Positions 51,351 through 59,769 of a stretch of 64,000 nt of DNA are shown one piece after another. This stretch comes from UBA7803 sp041395905 (GTDB lineage Bacteria; Pseudomonadota; Gammaproteobacteria; Pseudomonadales; Azotimanducaceae), in NCBI GenBank assembly GCA_041395905.1, contig JAWKZP010000010.1, forward strand, positions 62,001-126,000, in the 5' to 3' direction. The notes below the pieces were generated by a model. The model was given only the letters and a program-made list of their open reading frames with translations. It was not told where the DNA came from and ran no database searches. How positions within the stretch are numbered: the first letter of the stretch is position 1; each line of letters opens with the position of its first letter. Both the position numbers and the translations under genes were made by a program.

Positions 51351-52697
51351 TCAGACCGCAGGCCCTGACCGCTGCCCGGCGTGATCCGCGGTTGCCGCCG
51401 TTGGTACCGGCGGTCGGGCGCCATCGGGCGTTTCCACCAGCAGCCCGGAGATCGCCTTCGGCAGCTGGGTCGTGATGATCCGCTCATCGCCGTTGAGATC
51501 GGCGGAGCGCACCAGCACGCGGTACTCGCCGTCCGGCAGCTGCTGCTCACCCACCCGCGTGACGTTGATGGCCTGCAGGCGTCGATCGCGCACGGCGTAG
51601 ACCCGATCGTTCTCATACAGCGCAGAGACCGGCAATGCCACCAGCGCCGGTTCCGCGGGCAGCTCGATGACCAGATCGAGCACGCGCCCGATCGCGGGCA
51701 CCGATCCGTCAGGCTGCGCGGCGAACGCGAAGAAGGCGTCGAGACCGCTCTGACCGGATTTGACGCGGCCGCCGAGGCGGGACAGTTGCAGCTGCTGGTG
51801 ATCGGGCGCGGTTGCCCGTACCGGAATGCCCTGCTGCAGATAGCGCTGCAGGCGGGTTTCGTAGTCCGCCGGTACCTGCACACGCACTTCGAAGCCCTGT
51901 GCGTCCGCCATCTCCACCAGTGGCGCGCCCAGGCTGCTGCGGTCGCCGGGCGCCACATGCACGGCCAGCACCGGGCCGGTGAAGGGCGCGACCACGCGGG
52001 TCTTGCGCAGATCCAACTCGGCCTGCGCCAGCTGCGCCTCGGCACGGGCCACCAGCGCCTTCTGAGCCGCCAGACGGTTGGGAAAGTCGGCCAGCGCGCG
52101 CTGATGATTCTGCAGACGGATGTCGGCTTCATTGGCCTGAGCCACCACCTCGTCGAGCAGGCTCTGGCTGATCAGGCGCCGTTCGAGGAGTTCGCGATGC
52201 CGCTCGAGACGTGTGCGCGCGATCTGCGCCATGGACTCGTAGTGGGCGGTGCTGGCATCGAGCATGTCGCGTTCCATCTCGATGGAGCGCAGCTCGGCCC
52301 TGTTCTGCGCCAGCTCGGCCCGGCGCTCGTCGACGCTCAGTGCGACCTCGGCGGCCGTCAGCTCCACCAGCAGATCGCCGGCTTCGACCCAGTCGCCCTC
52401 GCGTACGTACACGTTTTCCACGGCGGCTACCAGGTCGGTGCGCAGGTTGGCCACGTTGTTCGACTCCACGCGCCCGAACGCGGTGAAGGTAGGCTGCAGC
52501 GATTGCGGCACCACGGTCATCACCGACACCGGCCAGGCCTTTTCCTGCGGCGGCTCGGGTGTCGCCTGCGGACCGGTGGCGAAGATCGACGCGCTGGTGA
52601 GCACGGTGCCGCCGACGATGAGCGCCGCAGCCGCCGTCCGGCGGCCGCGCTCGCTCGTGGGGCGGAACCGCTCGATCAGGGAGTGCACGAAGGTCAT
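51351..52697 (-). CDS. RND efflux periplasmic adaptor (membrane fusion protein)
   Basis: A 448-aa HlyD/AcrA-type adaptor. One N-terminal hydrophobic segment (AAAALIVGGTVLTSASIFA) anchors it or serves as a signal. The two lipoyl half-motifs are VENVYVREGDWVEAGDLLVEL and the returning ELDLRKTRVVAPFTGPVLAVHV, split by a long coiled-coil hairpin rich in Ala, Glu and Arg. Start ATG 52697 overlaps the pump stop by 4 nt. No outer-membrane TolC partner is in the window. Confidence 0.93.
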   Translation of the reverse strand: MTFVHSLIERFRPTSERGRRTAAAALIVGGTVLTSASIFATGPQATPEPPQEKAWPVSVMTVVPQSLQPTFTAFGRVESNNVANLRTDLVAAVENVYVREGDWVEAGDLLVELTAAEVALSVDERRAELAQNRAELRSIEMERDMLDASTAHYESMAQIARTRLERHRELLERRLISQSLLDEVVAQANEADIRLQNHQRALADFPNRLAAQKALVARAEAQLAQAELDLRKTRVVAPFTGPVLAVHVAPGDRSSLGAPLVEMADAQGFEVRVQVPADYETRLQRYLQQGIPVRATAPDHQQLQLSRLGGRVKSGQSGLDAFFAFAAQPDGSVPAIGRVLDLVIELPAEPALVALPVSALYENDRVYAVRDRRLQAINVTRVGEQQLPDGEYRVLVRSADLNGDERIITTQLPKAISGLLVETPDGARPPVPTAATADHAGQRSGPAV

Positions 52698-55600
52698 GAC
52701 GAAGGTCCTCGAAGCAGGGTGGCGGTTTCTTTCGGCAGTGCGTTCTGCCAGCGCAGGCTCTGTTCGTGCAGGTGGGTACGGCCGTGTTCCAGGAGCAGCA
52801 CCAGCGCCGGTATCACGATCAGCACCAGCAGCGTCGCGAAGGCGAGGCCGAAGCACAGGGTGACGGCGATGGGTGCGACGTAGAACGACAGCGTGGACGT
52901 CTCGAACATCAGCGGCAGCAGTCCGGCGATGGTGGTCAGCGAGGTCAGGATGACGGCGCGGAAGCGCGCCCGCACGGCGCGCTCGAGCGACTCCCGCAAC
53001 GGCTCACCGGCCTCCACGTCGCGTTTGAGAAAGCTGATCAGCACGATGGAGTCGTTGACCACGATACCGGTGAGCGAGAAGAACGCCAGCAGTGACATGG
53101 CGCCGACGTCCCAGCCGGTCACCCAGTGCCCGAGGACCGCGCCGGTGAGCCCGAAGGGGATCGCCATCATGATGGCGAGCGGCCACAGGTACGAGGAGAA
53201 TACCCAGGCGAGGATGAGATAGATCAGCAGCAGGGTCAGCACGCTGCCGAGCGCCATGGTGCCGAGAATCAGCTGGTCCTGCTCGGACTTGCCGCCCAGG
53301 CCGAAGGTCAGATTGTGGCGCTTGAGGATCTCCGGCAGCACGGTCTCGCGAATGCTGCTGGTGATGGCCATGGCGTTGGCCACCTCAGTATCCACGTCGG
53401 CACTGACGGACACCGCCATGCGGCCGTCGGTGTGCCGGATCAGATCGATGCCGCGGCGGTTGTACAGCTCGGCCACGTTGCCGAGCGGCACGAAGGTGCC
53501 TTCCCGGGTCTTCACCGGAAACTGCTTGAGACGCCCGAGGTTGTCGCGCTCCGCGTCCGGGAGCATGACCCTGACTTCCAGCTCGCTGTCGTTCTCGTTG
53601 AAGATCTGCACGCGGCTGCCGGCGTAGGCGGCGCGCAGCTGCTGGCCGATGTCCTCGGGTGTCAGGCCCAGCGCGCGCCCCCGTGACGTGATCTGGAAGA
53701 TGATCTGCTCGCGCCCGTAGGGCAGGTTGTCGATCACGTTGGTCACGCCGGGGTAGGCGGCCAGGGCGCCTGCGAGCTCCTCCGCCCCGGCTTTGAGCGA
53801 GTCCAGCTCCTCGCCGCGCAGCACCAGCGTGAGATCCGGCTGGCCGTTGTTCTGGCCCCCGTCCACGGCGACCACCAGCTGCTCCACATAGGCGGGAACC
53901 GCGATCCGCTCGCGCCAGCGGTTCACGAACGTCTGCGGCGACAGGGTGCGATCTTCCTCGTAGGCGTAGTTGGCAACGACCGAGCCGTACTCCTCGCCGA
54001 TCATGCGATCGTCGTTGAGTACCGCCAGGTTCTGCTTGGTGACCCAGCCCAGCAGGTTGGCGCCGCCGGTCTCCTCGTTCACTGCGGCCAGGGCCTGTTC
54101 CAGCTGGCCGAGGAACTCGCGCTTCTGCGCGTCGGTGGCGGTAGAGCTGAAGCCGACGTCTGCCTCGAGGCTCTCGATGTCGAAACCGGTGACGAACGCG
54201 ATACCCACGTGCTGCGACGCAATCAGCGACCAGGCGATGACGATGCCGCCCAGGGCGGCGCTCAGGGTCGCGCCGGGATAATCCAGGGCGCGGCGCACCA
54301 GGGGCATGAAGTAGCGGTCGCGGAAGCCGAAGAAGCGCGCATCGAAGCGTGCGCGCCAGCTGCCGGGCTCCGGCGCGCGCAGCTTGCCGAGGCTGCCGCG
54401 CAGGTGCCCGGGCAGCACCAGGAAGCACTCCAGCAGCGAAGCGAGGATCACGCACAGCAGCACGGTCGGGAGCGCGAGTATCACGTCGCCCATGGCGCCG
54501 CCGATCAGCACCAGCGGCAGAAAGGCGGCCAGCGTGGTCATCGACGACGTGAGCACGGGCACCCACATGCGCTGTGCCCCGGATACCGCCGCATCCAGCG
54601 GGGAGAAGCCCTGCTCGAAGTGGGTGGTGGCGTCTTCGCCGACCACGATGGCATCGTCCACCACGATGCCCAGGGCCATGATGAAGCCGATCAGGGCGAT
54701 GATGCTGATGCCGTAGCCGAACACCAGGTGGAACATGGCCAGCGCCAGCATGAAACTCACCGGAATGCCCACCATCACCCACCAGCCGACGCGCCCGGAC
54801 AGGAACACGAACAGGGTCAGCACCACCAGCACCAGCCCGGACAGGCCATTCTTCAATACCATGTCCAGCTGCGCGCCGAGCAGCGACCAGACGTCGAAGG
54901 CGACGCTGAGGGTCACGCCTGCGGGCAGCGTCGGGCGGGTCTCGTCGAGCCAGCTCTCGAGCATCCGGTGTGACCGGTAGGCGTCGGCGGAGGCGGCGCG
55001 CATCAGCATCATCTCGATGGCCGGCCGACCGTCGCGCGTGACGATGGGCTGACCACGCTGGGGGCGTCTGACCACCTGCGCCACGTCGCTCAGGCGCATC
55101 AGCTGATCGCCCGACTGTATGCTCAGCTGCTCGAACCCCAGCGGATCACGGCGCTGATCGAGGCTGCGCAGCTGGCGCGAGCCCTGGCCGCTGCCGATCA
55201 TCCCGGCGGGCGTGTTCTGGCTGACCCGGGCGATCTCCCGGCCGAGCTCGTCGAGCGTCAGGCCCAGCTCTTCCAGGCGCTGCCCGCCGACCAGCAGTGC
55301 GATTTCCTCGGCCGGCAGGCCGTCGTAGTGGATCGCCTCGACCCCGCGCTCCAGCAGGCTGCGCTCGAACTGGCGGACCAGGGGAATCAGCTCGCCGATG
55401 TCGCCCTGGCCGGTGACCTGCACCGAGGCGATGGGCTCGTGGTCGACGTAGCGGCGCACGATCGGCGGCTCTATGTCGGGCGGCAGGTTGCGGATGCTGG
55501 CGACCCGCTGCTTCACCTGGTCGAGGGCAAGGGTCATGTCGGCATCGAATTCGAACTGCGCGCCGATGGTCACCGCGCCGTTCTCGGTACGCGACCAGAG

Positions 55601-55831
55601 CTCGTGCAGGTCGTTGAGCGTGCGCAGCTGCTGCTCGATGGGCGTGGTGACCAGGGACTCCATGTCCTCGGCACTGGCGCCGATCCAGCGGATGTCGACA
55701 TACACCAGAGGCAGGCTTTCCGGTGGGTCGAGCTGCGTCGGCATGCTCCGGATGGCCCAGATGCCCGCAAGGGTCATCATGATCATCAGCAGGTTGGCTG
55801 CTACCCGATGCTGTGCGAAACGCGCGATCAC
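52694..55831 (-). CDS. RND efflux permease (HAE-1/AcrB-like)
   Basis: A 1045-aa resistance-nodulation-division transporter. First TM NLLMIMMTLAGIWAIRSMP, then the porter-domain start LPLVYVDIRWIGASAEDME. The proton-relay Asp pair is in TM4, GIVVDDAIVVGEDA; the second half mirrors it with GIVVNDSIVLISFLKRD. Divergence from AcrB in the porter loops means the substrates are unknown. Start GTG 55831 follows AGGAGAGGG. Transcribed with the adaptor. Confidence 0.94.
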   Translation of the reverse strand: MIARFAQHRVAANLLMIMMTLAGIWAIRSMPTQLDPPESLPLVYVDIRWIGASAEDMESLVTTPIEQQLRTLNDLHELWSRTENGAVTIGAQFEFDADMTLALDQVKQRVASIRNLPPDIEPPIVRRYVDHEPIASVQVTGQGDIGELIPLVRQFERSLLERGVEAIHYDGLPAEEIALLVGGQRLEELGLTLDELGREIARVSQNTPAGMIGSGQGSRQLRSLDQRRDPLGFEQLSIQSGDQLMRLSDVAQVVRRPQRGQPIVTRDGRPAIEMMLMRAASADAYRSHRMLESWLDETRPTLPAGVTLSVAFDVWSLLGAQLDMVLKNGLSGLVLVVLTLFVFLSGRVGWWVMVGIPVSFMLALAMFHLVFGYGISIIALIGFIMALGIVVDDAIVVGEDATTHFEQGFSPLDAAVSGAQRMWVPVLTSSMTTLAAFLPLVLIGGAMGDVILALPTVLLCVILASLLECFLVLPGHLRGSLGKLRAPEPGSWRARFDARFFGFRDRYFMPLVRRALDYPGATLSAALGGIVIAWSLIASQHVGIAFVTGFDIESLEADVGFSSTATDAQKREFLGQLEQALAAVNEETGGANLLGWVTKQNLAVLNDDRMIGEEYGSVVANYAYEEDRTLSPQTFVNRWRERIAVPAYVEQLVVAVDGGQNNGQPDLTLVLRGEELDSLKAGAEELAGALAAYPGVTNVIDNLPYGREQIIFQITSRGRALGLTPEDIGQQLRAAYAGSRVQIFNENDSELEVRVMLPDAERDNLGRLKQFPVKTREGTFVPLGNVAELYNRRGIDLIRHTDGRMAVSVSADVDTEVANAMAITSSIRETVLPEILKRHNLTFGLGGKSEQDQLILGTMALGSVLTLLLIYLILAWVFSSYLWPLAIMMAIPFGLTGAVLGHWVTGWDVGAMSLLAFFSLTGIVVNDSIVLISFLKRDVEAGEPLRESLERAVRARFRAVILTSLTTIAGLLPLMFETSTLSFYVAPIAVTLCFGLAFATLLVLIVIPALVLLLEHGRTHLHEQSLRWQNALPKETATLLRGPSS

Positions 55832-56081
55832 CCTGTGCCCTCTCCTGTGGTGCGCTGTCTTGATAGATGCCTGTGGCCGGCTGACGGTTGCGCTCCGGCG
55901 GCCGCCGCCATCCGCGGCTGCTCCCACCCCGGACCTTTCACGAACCGTGCCAGGACTGAAGTCGTGCGCAGGCCGCGAAAAGTTTGGCTGCTGGGCGGGT
56001 ACGCAAGGAGAGCGGGGTCAGCAGATGGCGGAATTCACCAACTTGTGGGCGAAATGTCCGCGGTTTCTGGAGGGGCAGGGC

Positions 56082-56630
56082 TCAGTTGATGTGGGTCTGC
56101 GCGGTGCGTCCCAGTTCCAGCACCCGCAATTCGCCGCCGGCGTTCTCCAGCAGCGTGATGGAGCCGTTGTCGGGCGCGAACAGCACCATGCGGTCGTCGT
56201 TCTCGGCGAAGCCCACCGCCGCGTTGATCGCCACGTAGTGACAGAACACCACCGAATCCTGCTCCAGATCGAGCAGGCAGCGTGCCAGTGCGTTGCGCCA
56301 CGCCATCAGCTCCGCGCCGAGATCGCTCCAGCGTCCGGCCATGGCCTGACGCAGCCAGCGCGCGCGTTCCTGCAGGTCTTCGGTGGGTGAAGGGATCTCC
56401 GCGACCCGGGGCTCGATGGCGATGTCCACTTGCCAGCGCTCGGCCAGAGGCTCGGCGGTTTCGCGCGCGCGCGCCAGTGGTGACGACAGGATTGCCAGCG
56501 GGCCGATGGGCTCGAGTTCGCGCGCGGTAGCCTCTGCCTGGGCGCGACCGAGTGCGTCGAGCCCGGGATCGTGGTGGCCATCGAAGCCGGCGGCCGCTTT
56601 GCCGTGGCGAACCAGGTAAATCTTCGGCAT
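56082..56630 (-). CDS. histidine phosphatase family protein (SixA-like)
   Basis: A 182-aa histidine phosphatase. The phospho-accepting LVRHGKA is at the N terminus, with SSPLARARETAEPL and the late FCHYVAINAAVG. It is longer than SixA and may act on small phosphometabolites; a cobalamin phosphatase (CobC-like) role is possible since it is divergent from a CobS/CobT pair (66-bp gap). ATG 56630. Confidence 0.85.
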   Translation of the reverse strand: MPKIYLVRHGKAAAGFDGHHDPGLDALGRAQAEATARELEPIGPLAILSSPLARARETAEPLAERWQVDIAIEPRVAEIPSPTEDLQERARWLRQAMAGRWSDLGAELMAWRNALARCLLDLEQDSVVFCHYVAINAAVGFAENDDRMVLFAPDNGSITLLENAGGELRVLELGRTAQTHIN

Positions 56631-56696
56631 GTGTCGCTGGGTGCTGTGCTTTGCACGGAGGTTCCTTACAATAGCGCGTTTTCCTGCACCCGGGGA

Positions 56697-57704
56697 ATGG
56701 TAGTGAGATACGAGGAAGCTGGTCTGTCGCCGGATCTGGTGCCGGACACCACGGTCAACGTTCGCGAAGTGTTCGGACTCGATCACGATTTTGCGGTGCC
56801 CGCATTCAGTCAGCGCACGGACTACGTGCCGGCCGTCGACAGCGACTACCGCTTCGACCATGACACGACCATGGCCATACTGGCGGGCTTCGCGCACAAC
56901 CGCCGCGTCATGATCCAGGGCTACCACGGCACCGGTAAATCCACCCACATCGAGCAGGTAGCGGCGCGTCTCAACTGGCCGTGCGTGCGCATCAATCTCG
57001 ACAGCCACATCAGCCGCATCGATCTCGTCGGCAAGGATGCCATCGTGGTCAAGGACGGCCAGCAGGTCACCGAGTTCAAGGAGGGCATCCTGCCGTGGGC
57101 GTTGCAGCATCCGGTCGCACTCGTGTTCGACGAGTACGATGCCGGCCGCCCGGACGTGATGTTCGTGATCCAGCGCGTGCTCGAGGTAGAAGGCAAGCTG
57201 ACCCTGCTCGATCAGAATCGGGTCATCGAGCCGCACCGGTTCTTCCGGCTGTTCGCGACAACCAACACCATCGGCCTCGGCGATACCACCGGCCTGTATC
57301 ACGGCACCCAGCAGATCAATCAGGGCCAGATGGACCGCTGGAGCATCGTCACCACCCTCAACTACCTGCCGCATGATCAGGAGGTGGAGATCGTGCTCGG
57401 CAAGGCCAAGCAATACTCCGACAGCGAGCAGGGCCGGCGGACGGTGTCGAGCATGGTGGCGCTGGCGGATCTCACCCGGCAGGGATTCATCAACGGCGAT
57501 CTGTCCGTGGTGATGTCGCCGCGCACGGTGCTCACCTGGGCACAGAACGCCGAGATCTTCGGGGACATCGCGTTCGCGTTCCGTGTGACCTTTCTCAACA
57601 AGTGCGATGAGCTCGAGCGACCCATCGTCGCCGAGTACTATCAGCGCTGCATGGGCGAGGACCTCGGCGACGCCACGCGGGGGATCACCCTGAAGACGGC
57701 CTGA
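56697..57704 (+). CDS. cobS: CobS-type AAA+ ATPase (cobaltochelatase subunit/MoxR-like)
   Basis: A 335-aa MoxR-clade AAA+ ATPase. It has the CobS N-terminal FGLDHDFAVPAFSQRTDYVP, Walker A QGYHGTGKSTHIEQVA, Walker B VALVFDEYDAGRPDVMF and sensor ATTNTIGLGD. In aerobic B12 synthesis CobS and CobT form the ATP-driven part of the CobNST chelatase, which inserts cobalt into hydrogenobyrinate diamide. cobN and other cob genes are absent from this window. ATG 56697; a CobT gene follows 14 nt after the stop. Confidence 0.9.
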   Translation: MVVRYEEAGLSPDLVPDTTVNVREVFGLDHDFAVPAFSQRTDYVPAVDSDYRFDHDTTMAILAGFAHNRRVMIQGYHGTGKSTHIEQVAARLNWPCVRINLDSHISRIDLVGKDAIVVKDGQQVTEFKEGILPWALQHPVALVFDEYDAGRPDVMFVIQRVLEVEGKLTLLDQNRVIEPHRFFRLFATTNTIGLGDTTGLYHGTQQINQGQMDRWSIVTTLNYLPHDQEVEIVLGKAKQYSDSEQGRRTVSSMVALADLTRQGFINGDLSVVMSPRTVLTWAQNAEIFGDIAFAFRVTFLNKCDELERPIVAEYYQRCMGEDLGDATRGITLKTA

Positions 57705-57718
57705 CGCCGTTTCTGCTC

Positions 57719-59530
57719 ATGAGTGACAAGGACAACCCGCTGGAGGATTTCAAGCGGGCCACCACAGCCACGATCAGGGCCATTGCCGAGAACGACGAGA
57801 TCGAGGTGTCGTTCGGGCAGGGGCCTGCCGTCGCGCGCGGCAACAAGATCCGCGTGCCGCTGCCGCAGATGGGGTCCACACAGGACGAGATCAACTCCGT
57901 GCGCGGCATGGGCGACGAGCTCGCATTGCGCATGCGCTACCACGATGCCGGCCTGCATCAGCAGCGCACGCCGCATGGCGGCCCCGCCGAAGAGATGTTT
58001 CAGTGGATCGAGGACGCACGTATCGCCTCCATCGGCTCGAACCGCATGGAAGGCGTGGCGCGCAATCTCGATGCGTCGCTGGAACAGCAGTGCCGGCAGG
58101 CCGCGTTCGACACCATCACGGTGGAGGCCGAGGCGCCGCTTTCGGTAGCGGTGGGCCTGCTGGTGCGTGAGCAGCTCACGGGCCGGGCGTTGCCGCCGTC
58201 GGCGGAAAACGTGGTGCAATTCTGGCGCGAGCACGTGCGCGAGGCGGCCGGCGACGACATTGCGCGGTTGCGCGAACACCTCTACGACCAGAGCCGCTTC
58301 GCCGACGTGTGCCGGCGCATCATCGCCGACTTCGGGCTTGCCGCCGAGCTCGACGAGCCGCCGGACGCCGACGAAAACCAGGACGACACCGAGACCGTCG
58401 ACGAGAACGACGAATCCGATTCCGACGCCAGCCCCGAAGACGTGGTGCTGGACGACGAGTCCATGGCGGACGAGAACGCCGAGGGCGAGTCCACCATGGT
58501 CGAGATGGATGCGGACATGGATCTCGAGGAGCTGGGCGCCGAGGCGGAGCCGGACGACGCCGATCAGCCCATGCCGGACGACGCGGGCCGGATTCGTGTC
58601 GACGTCGACTACAAGGCCTATACGCGGGAGTTCGACGAGGAGATCCGTGCCGAGGCGTTGTGCGAGAACGACGAGCTGGTGCGCCTGCGGGCGCTGCTCG
58701 ATCAGCAGCTGGTGTCGCTGCAGCATGCCACCTCGAAGCTCGCCAACCGTCTGCAGCGGCGCCTGATGGCCAAGCAGAACCGTACCTGGGAGTTCGACCT
58801 GGAAGAGGGCGTGCTCGACACGTCGCGCCTGTCACAGGTCATCATCGATCCGCTGAACCCGCTGGCGTTCAAGCAGGAAAAGGAGATGAAGTTCCGCGAT
58901 ACGGTGGTGACGATGCTCATCGACAGCTCCGGATCCATGCGCGGCCGCTCCATCACCATCGCCGCCATGTGCGCCGACATTCTCGGGCGCACGCTGGAGC
59001 GCTGCTCGGTGAAGGTCGAGATCCTCGGATTCACCACCCGCGCGTGGCGGGGCGGGCAGTCGCGTGAGCTGTGGATCGCCGACGGCAAGCCGGCCAATCC
59101 GGGACGCCTGAACGACCTGCGCCACATCGTCTACAAGGCCGCCGACGACACCTGGCAGCGCACCAAGCGCAACCTGGGCCTGATGATGCGCGAAGAGCTG
59201 CTCAAGGAGAACATCGACGGCGAGGCGCTGATCTGGGCGCACAACCGCCTGGTGACGCGCTCCGAGCAGCGCAAGCTGCTGATGGTGATCTCCGACGGCC
59301 TGCCGGTGGACAACTCCACGCTGCTGGTCAACCCCAGCAACTATCTCGAGCAGCATCTCAAGTACGCCATCGACATGATCGAGAACCACTCGCCCGTGGA
59401 GCTGGTCGCCATCGGCATTGGCCACGACGTGACCCACCACTACCGGCGCGCGGTCACCATCACCGATGCAGAGCAGCTCGGTGGGGCCATGACCGAGCAG
59501 CTTGCGGAGCTGTTCGAGATCCGCAACTGA
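57719..59530 (+). CDS. cobT: CobT-type VWA protein (cobaltochelatase subunit)
   Basis: A 603-aa protein of the CobT family. The N-terminal domain (about 1-205) starts PLEDFKRATTATIRAIAEN; a very acidic linker (about 207-300, runs such as PDADENQDDTETVDENDESD) links it to the C-terminal von Willebrand A domain with the MIDAS motif LIDSSGSMRG and TTRAWRGGQS. It partners the AAA+ CobS in the chelatase. The acidic linker is usual for the family. Confidence 0.92.
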   Translation: MSDKDNPLEDFKRATTATIRAIAENDEIEVSFGQGPAVARGNKIRVPLPQMGSTQDEINSVRGMGDELALRMRYHDAGLHQQRTPHGGPAEEMFQWIEDARIASIGSNRMEGVARNLDASLEQQCRQAAFDTITVEAEAPLSVAVGLLVREQLTGRALPPSAENVVQFWREHVREAAGDDIARLREHLYDQSRFADVCRRIIADFGLAAELDEPPDADENQDDTETVDENDESDSDASPEDVVLDDESMADENAEGESTMVEMDADMDLEELGAEAEPDDADQPMPDDAGRIRVDVDYKAYTREFDEEIRAEALCENDELVRLRALLDQQLVSLQHATSKLANRLQRRLMAKQNRTWEFDLEEGVLDTSRLSQVIIDPLNPLAFKQEKEMKFRDTVVTMLIDSSGSMRGRSITIAAMCADILGRTLERCSVKVEILGFTTRAWRGGQSRELWIADGKPANPGRLNDLRHIVYKAADDTWQRTKRNLGLMMREELLKENIDGEALIWAHNRLVTRSEQRKLLMVISDGLPVDNSTLLVNPSNYLEQHLKYAIDMIENHSPVELVAIGIGHDVTHHYRRAVTITDAEQLGGAMTEQLAELFEIRN

Positions 59531-59540
59531 GGCGATTCGC

Positions 59541-59678
59541 TGCTCGGATTGTCGGGCAATAGCTGGAACTCTGGCCCGCTGCCATTGACATCGTGAAGTA
59601 CCTCTCGGGATCATTGTGCCGGGAGTCTCACTTTCGGGAGCGGCAGGCGGCAGCGCCAGCCGAAGTGCTCGGATTGTC
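59541..59678. repeat. pair of 13-bp direct repeats
   Basis: TGCTCGGATTGTC occurs at 59541-59553 and again at 59666-59678, 125 bp apart, in the gap between the CobT gene and the first TonB receptor gene. No transposase or further structure links them. They could mark a past small insertion or protein-binding sites. Confidence 0.45.
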
Positions 59679-59710
59679 ACCGACACCGATGCGGTGTGAG
59701 GGTCCCCGTT

Positions 59711-59755
59711 GTACCTACGCTGTAGTACCTACGATGTAACGGTCCGTTGACCGTT
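59711..59755 (+). promoter_or_regulatory. tandem repeat and hairpin upstream of the first TonB receptor gene
   Basis: A 14-bp unit GTACCTACG(C/A)TGTA is repeated in tandem (59711-59738), directly followed by a perfect 7-bp hairpin AACGGTC-CGTT-GACCGTT (59738-59755) that ends 14 nt before the start codon. The tandem may bind a regulator, and the hairpin could gate the RBS (GAGGGGA at 59757-59763). Confidence 0.5.
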
Positions 59756-59769
59756 TGAGGGGATTTATC

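Noticed and set aside
55832..56081. Small gene upstream of the RND permease gene (frame starting ATGGCGGAATTC near 56024)
   Set aside because: The frame runs on into the antisense of the histidine phosphatase gene, lacks an RBS and gives no recognisable protein.
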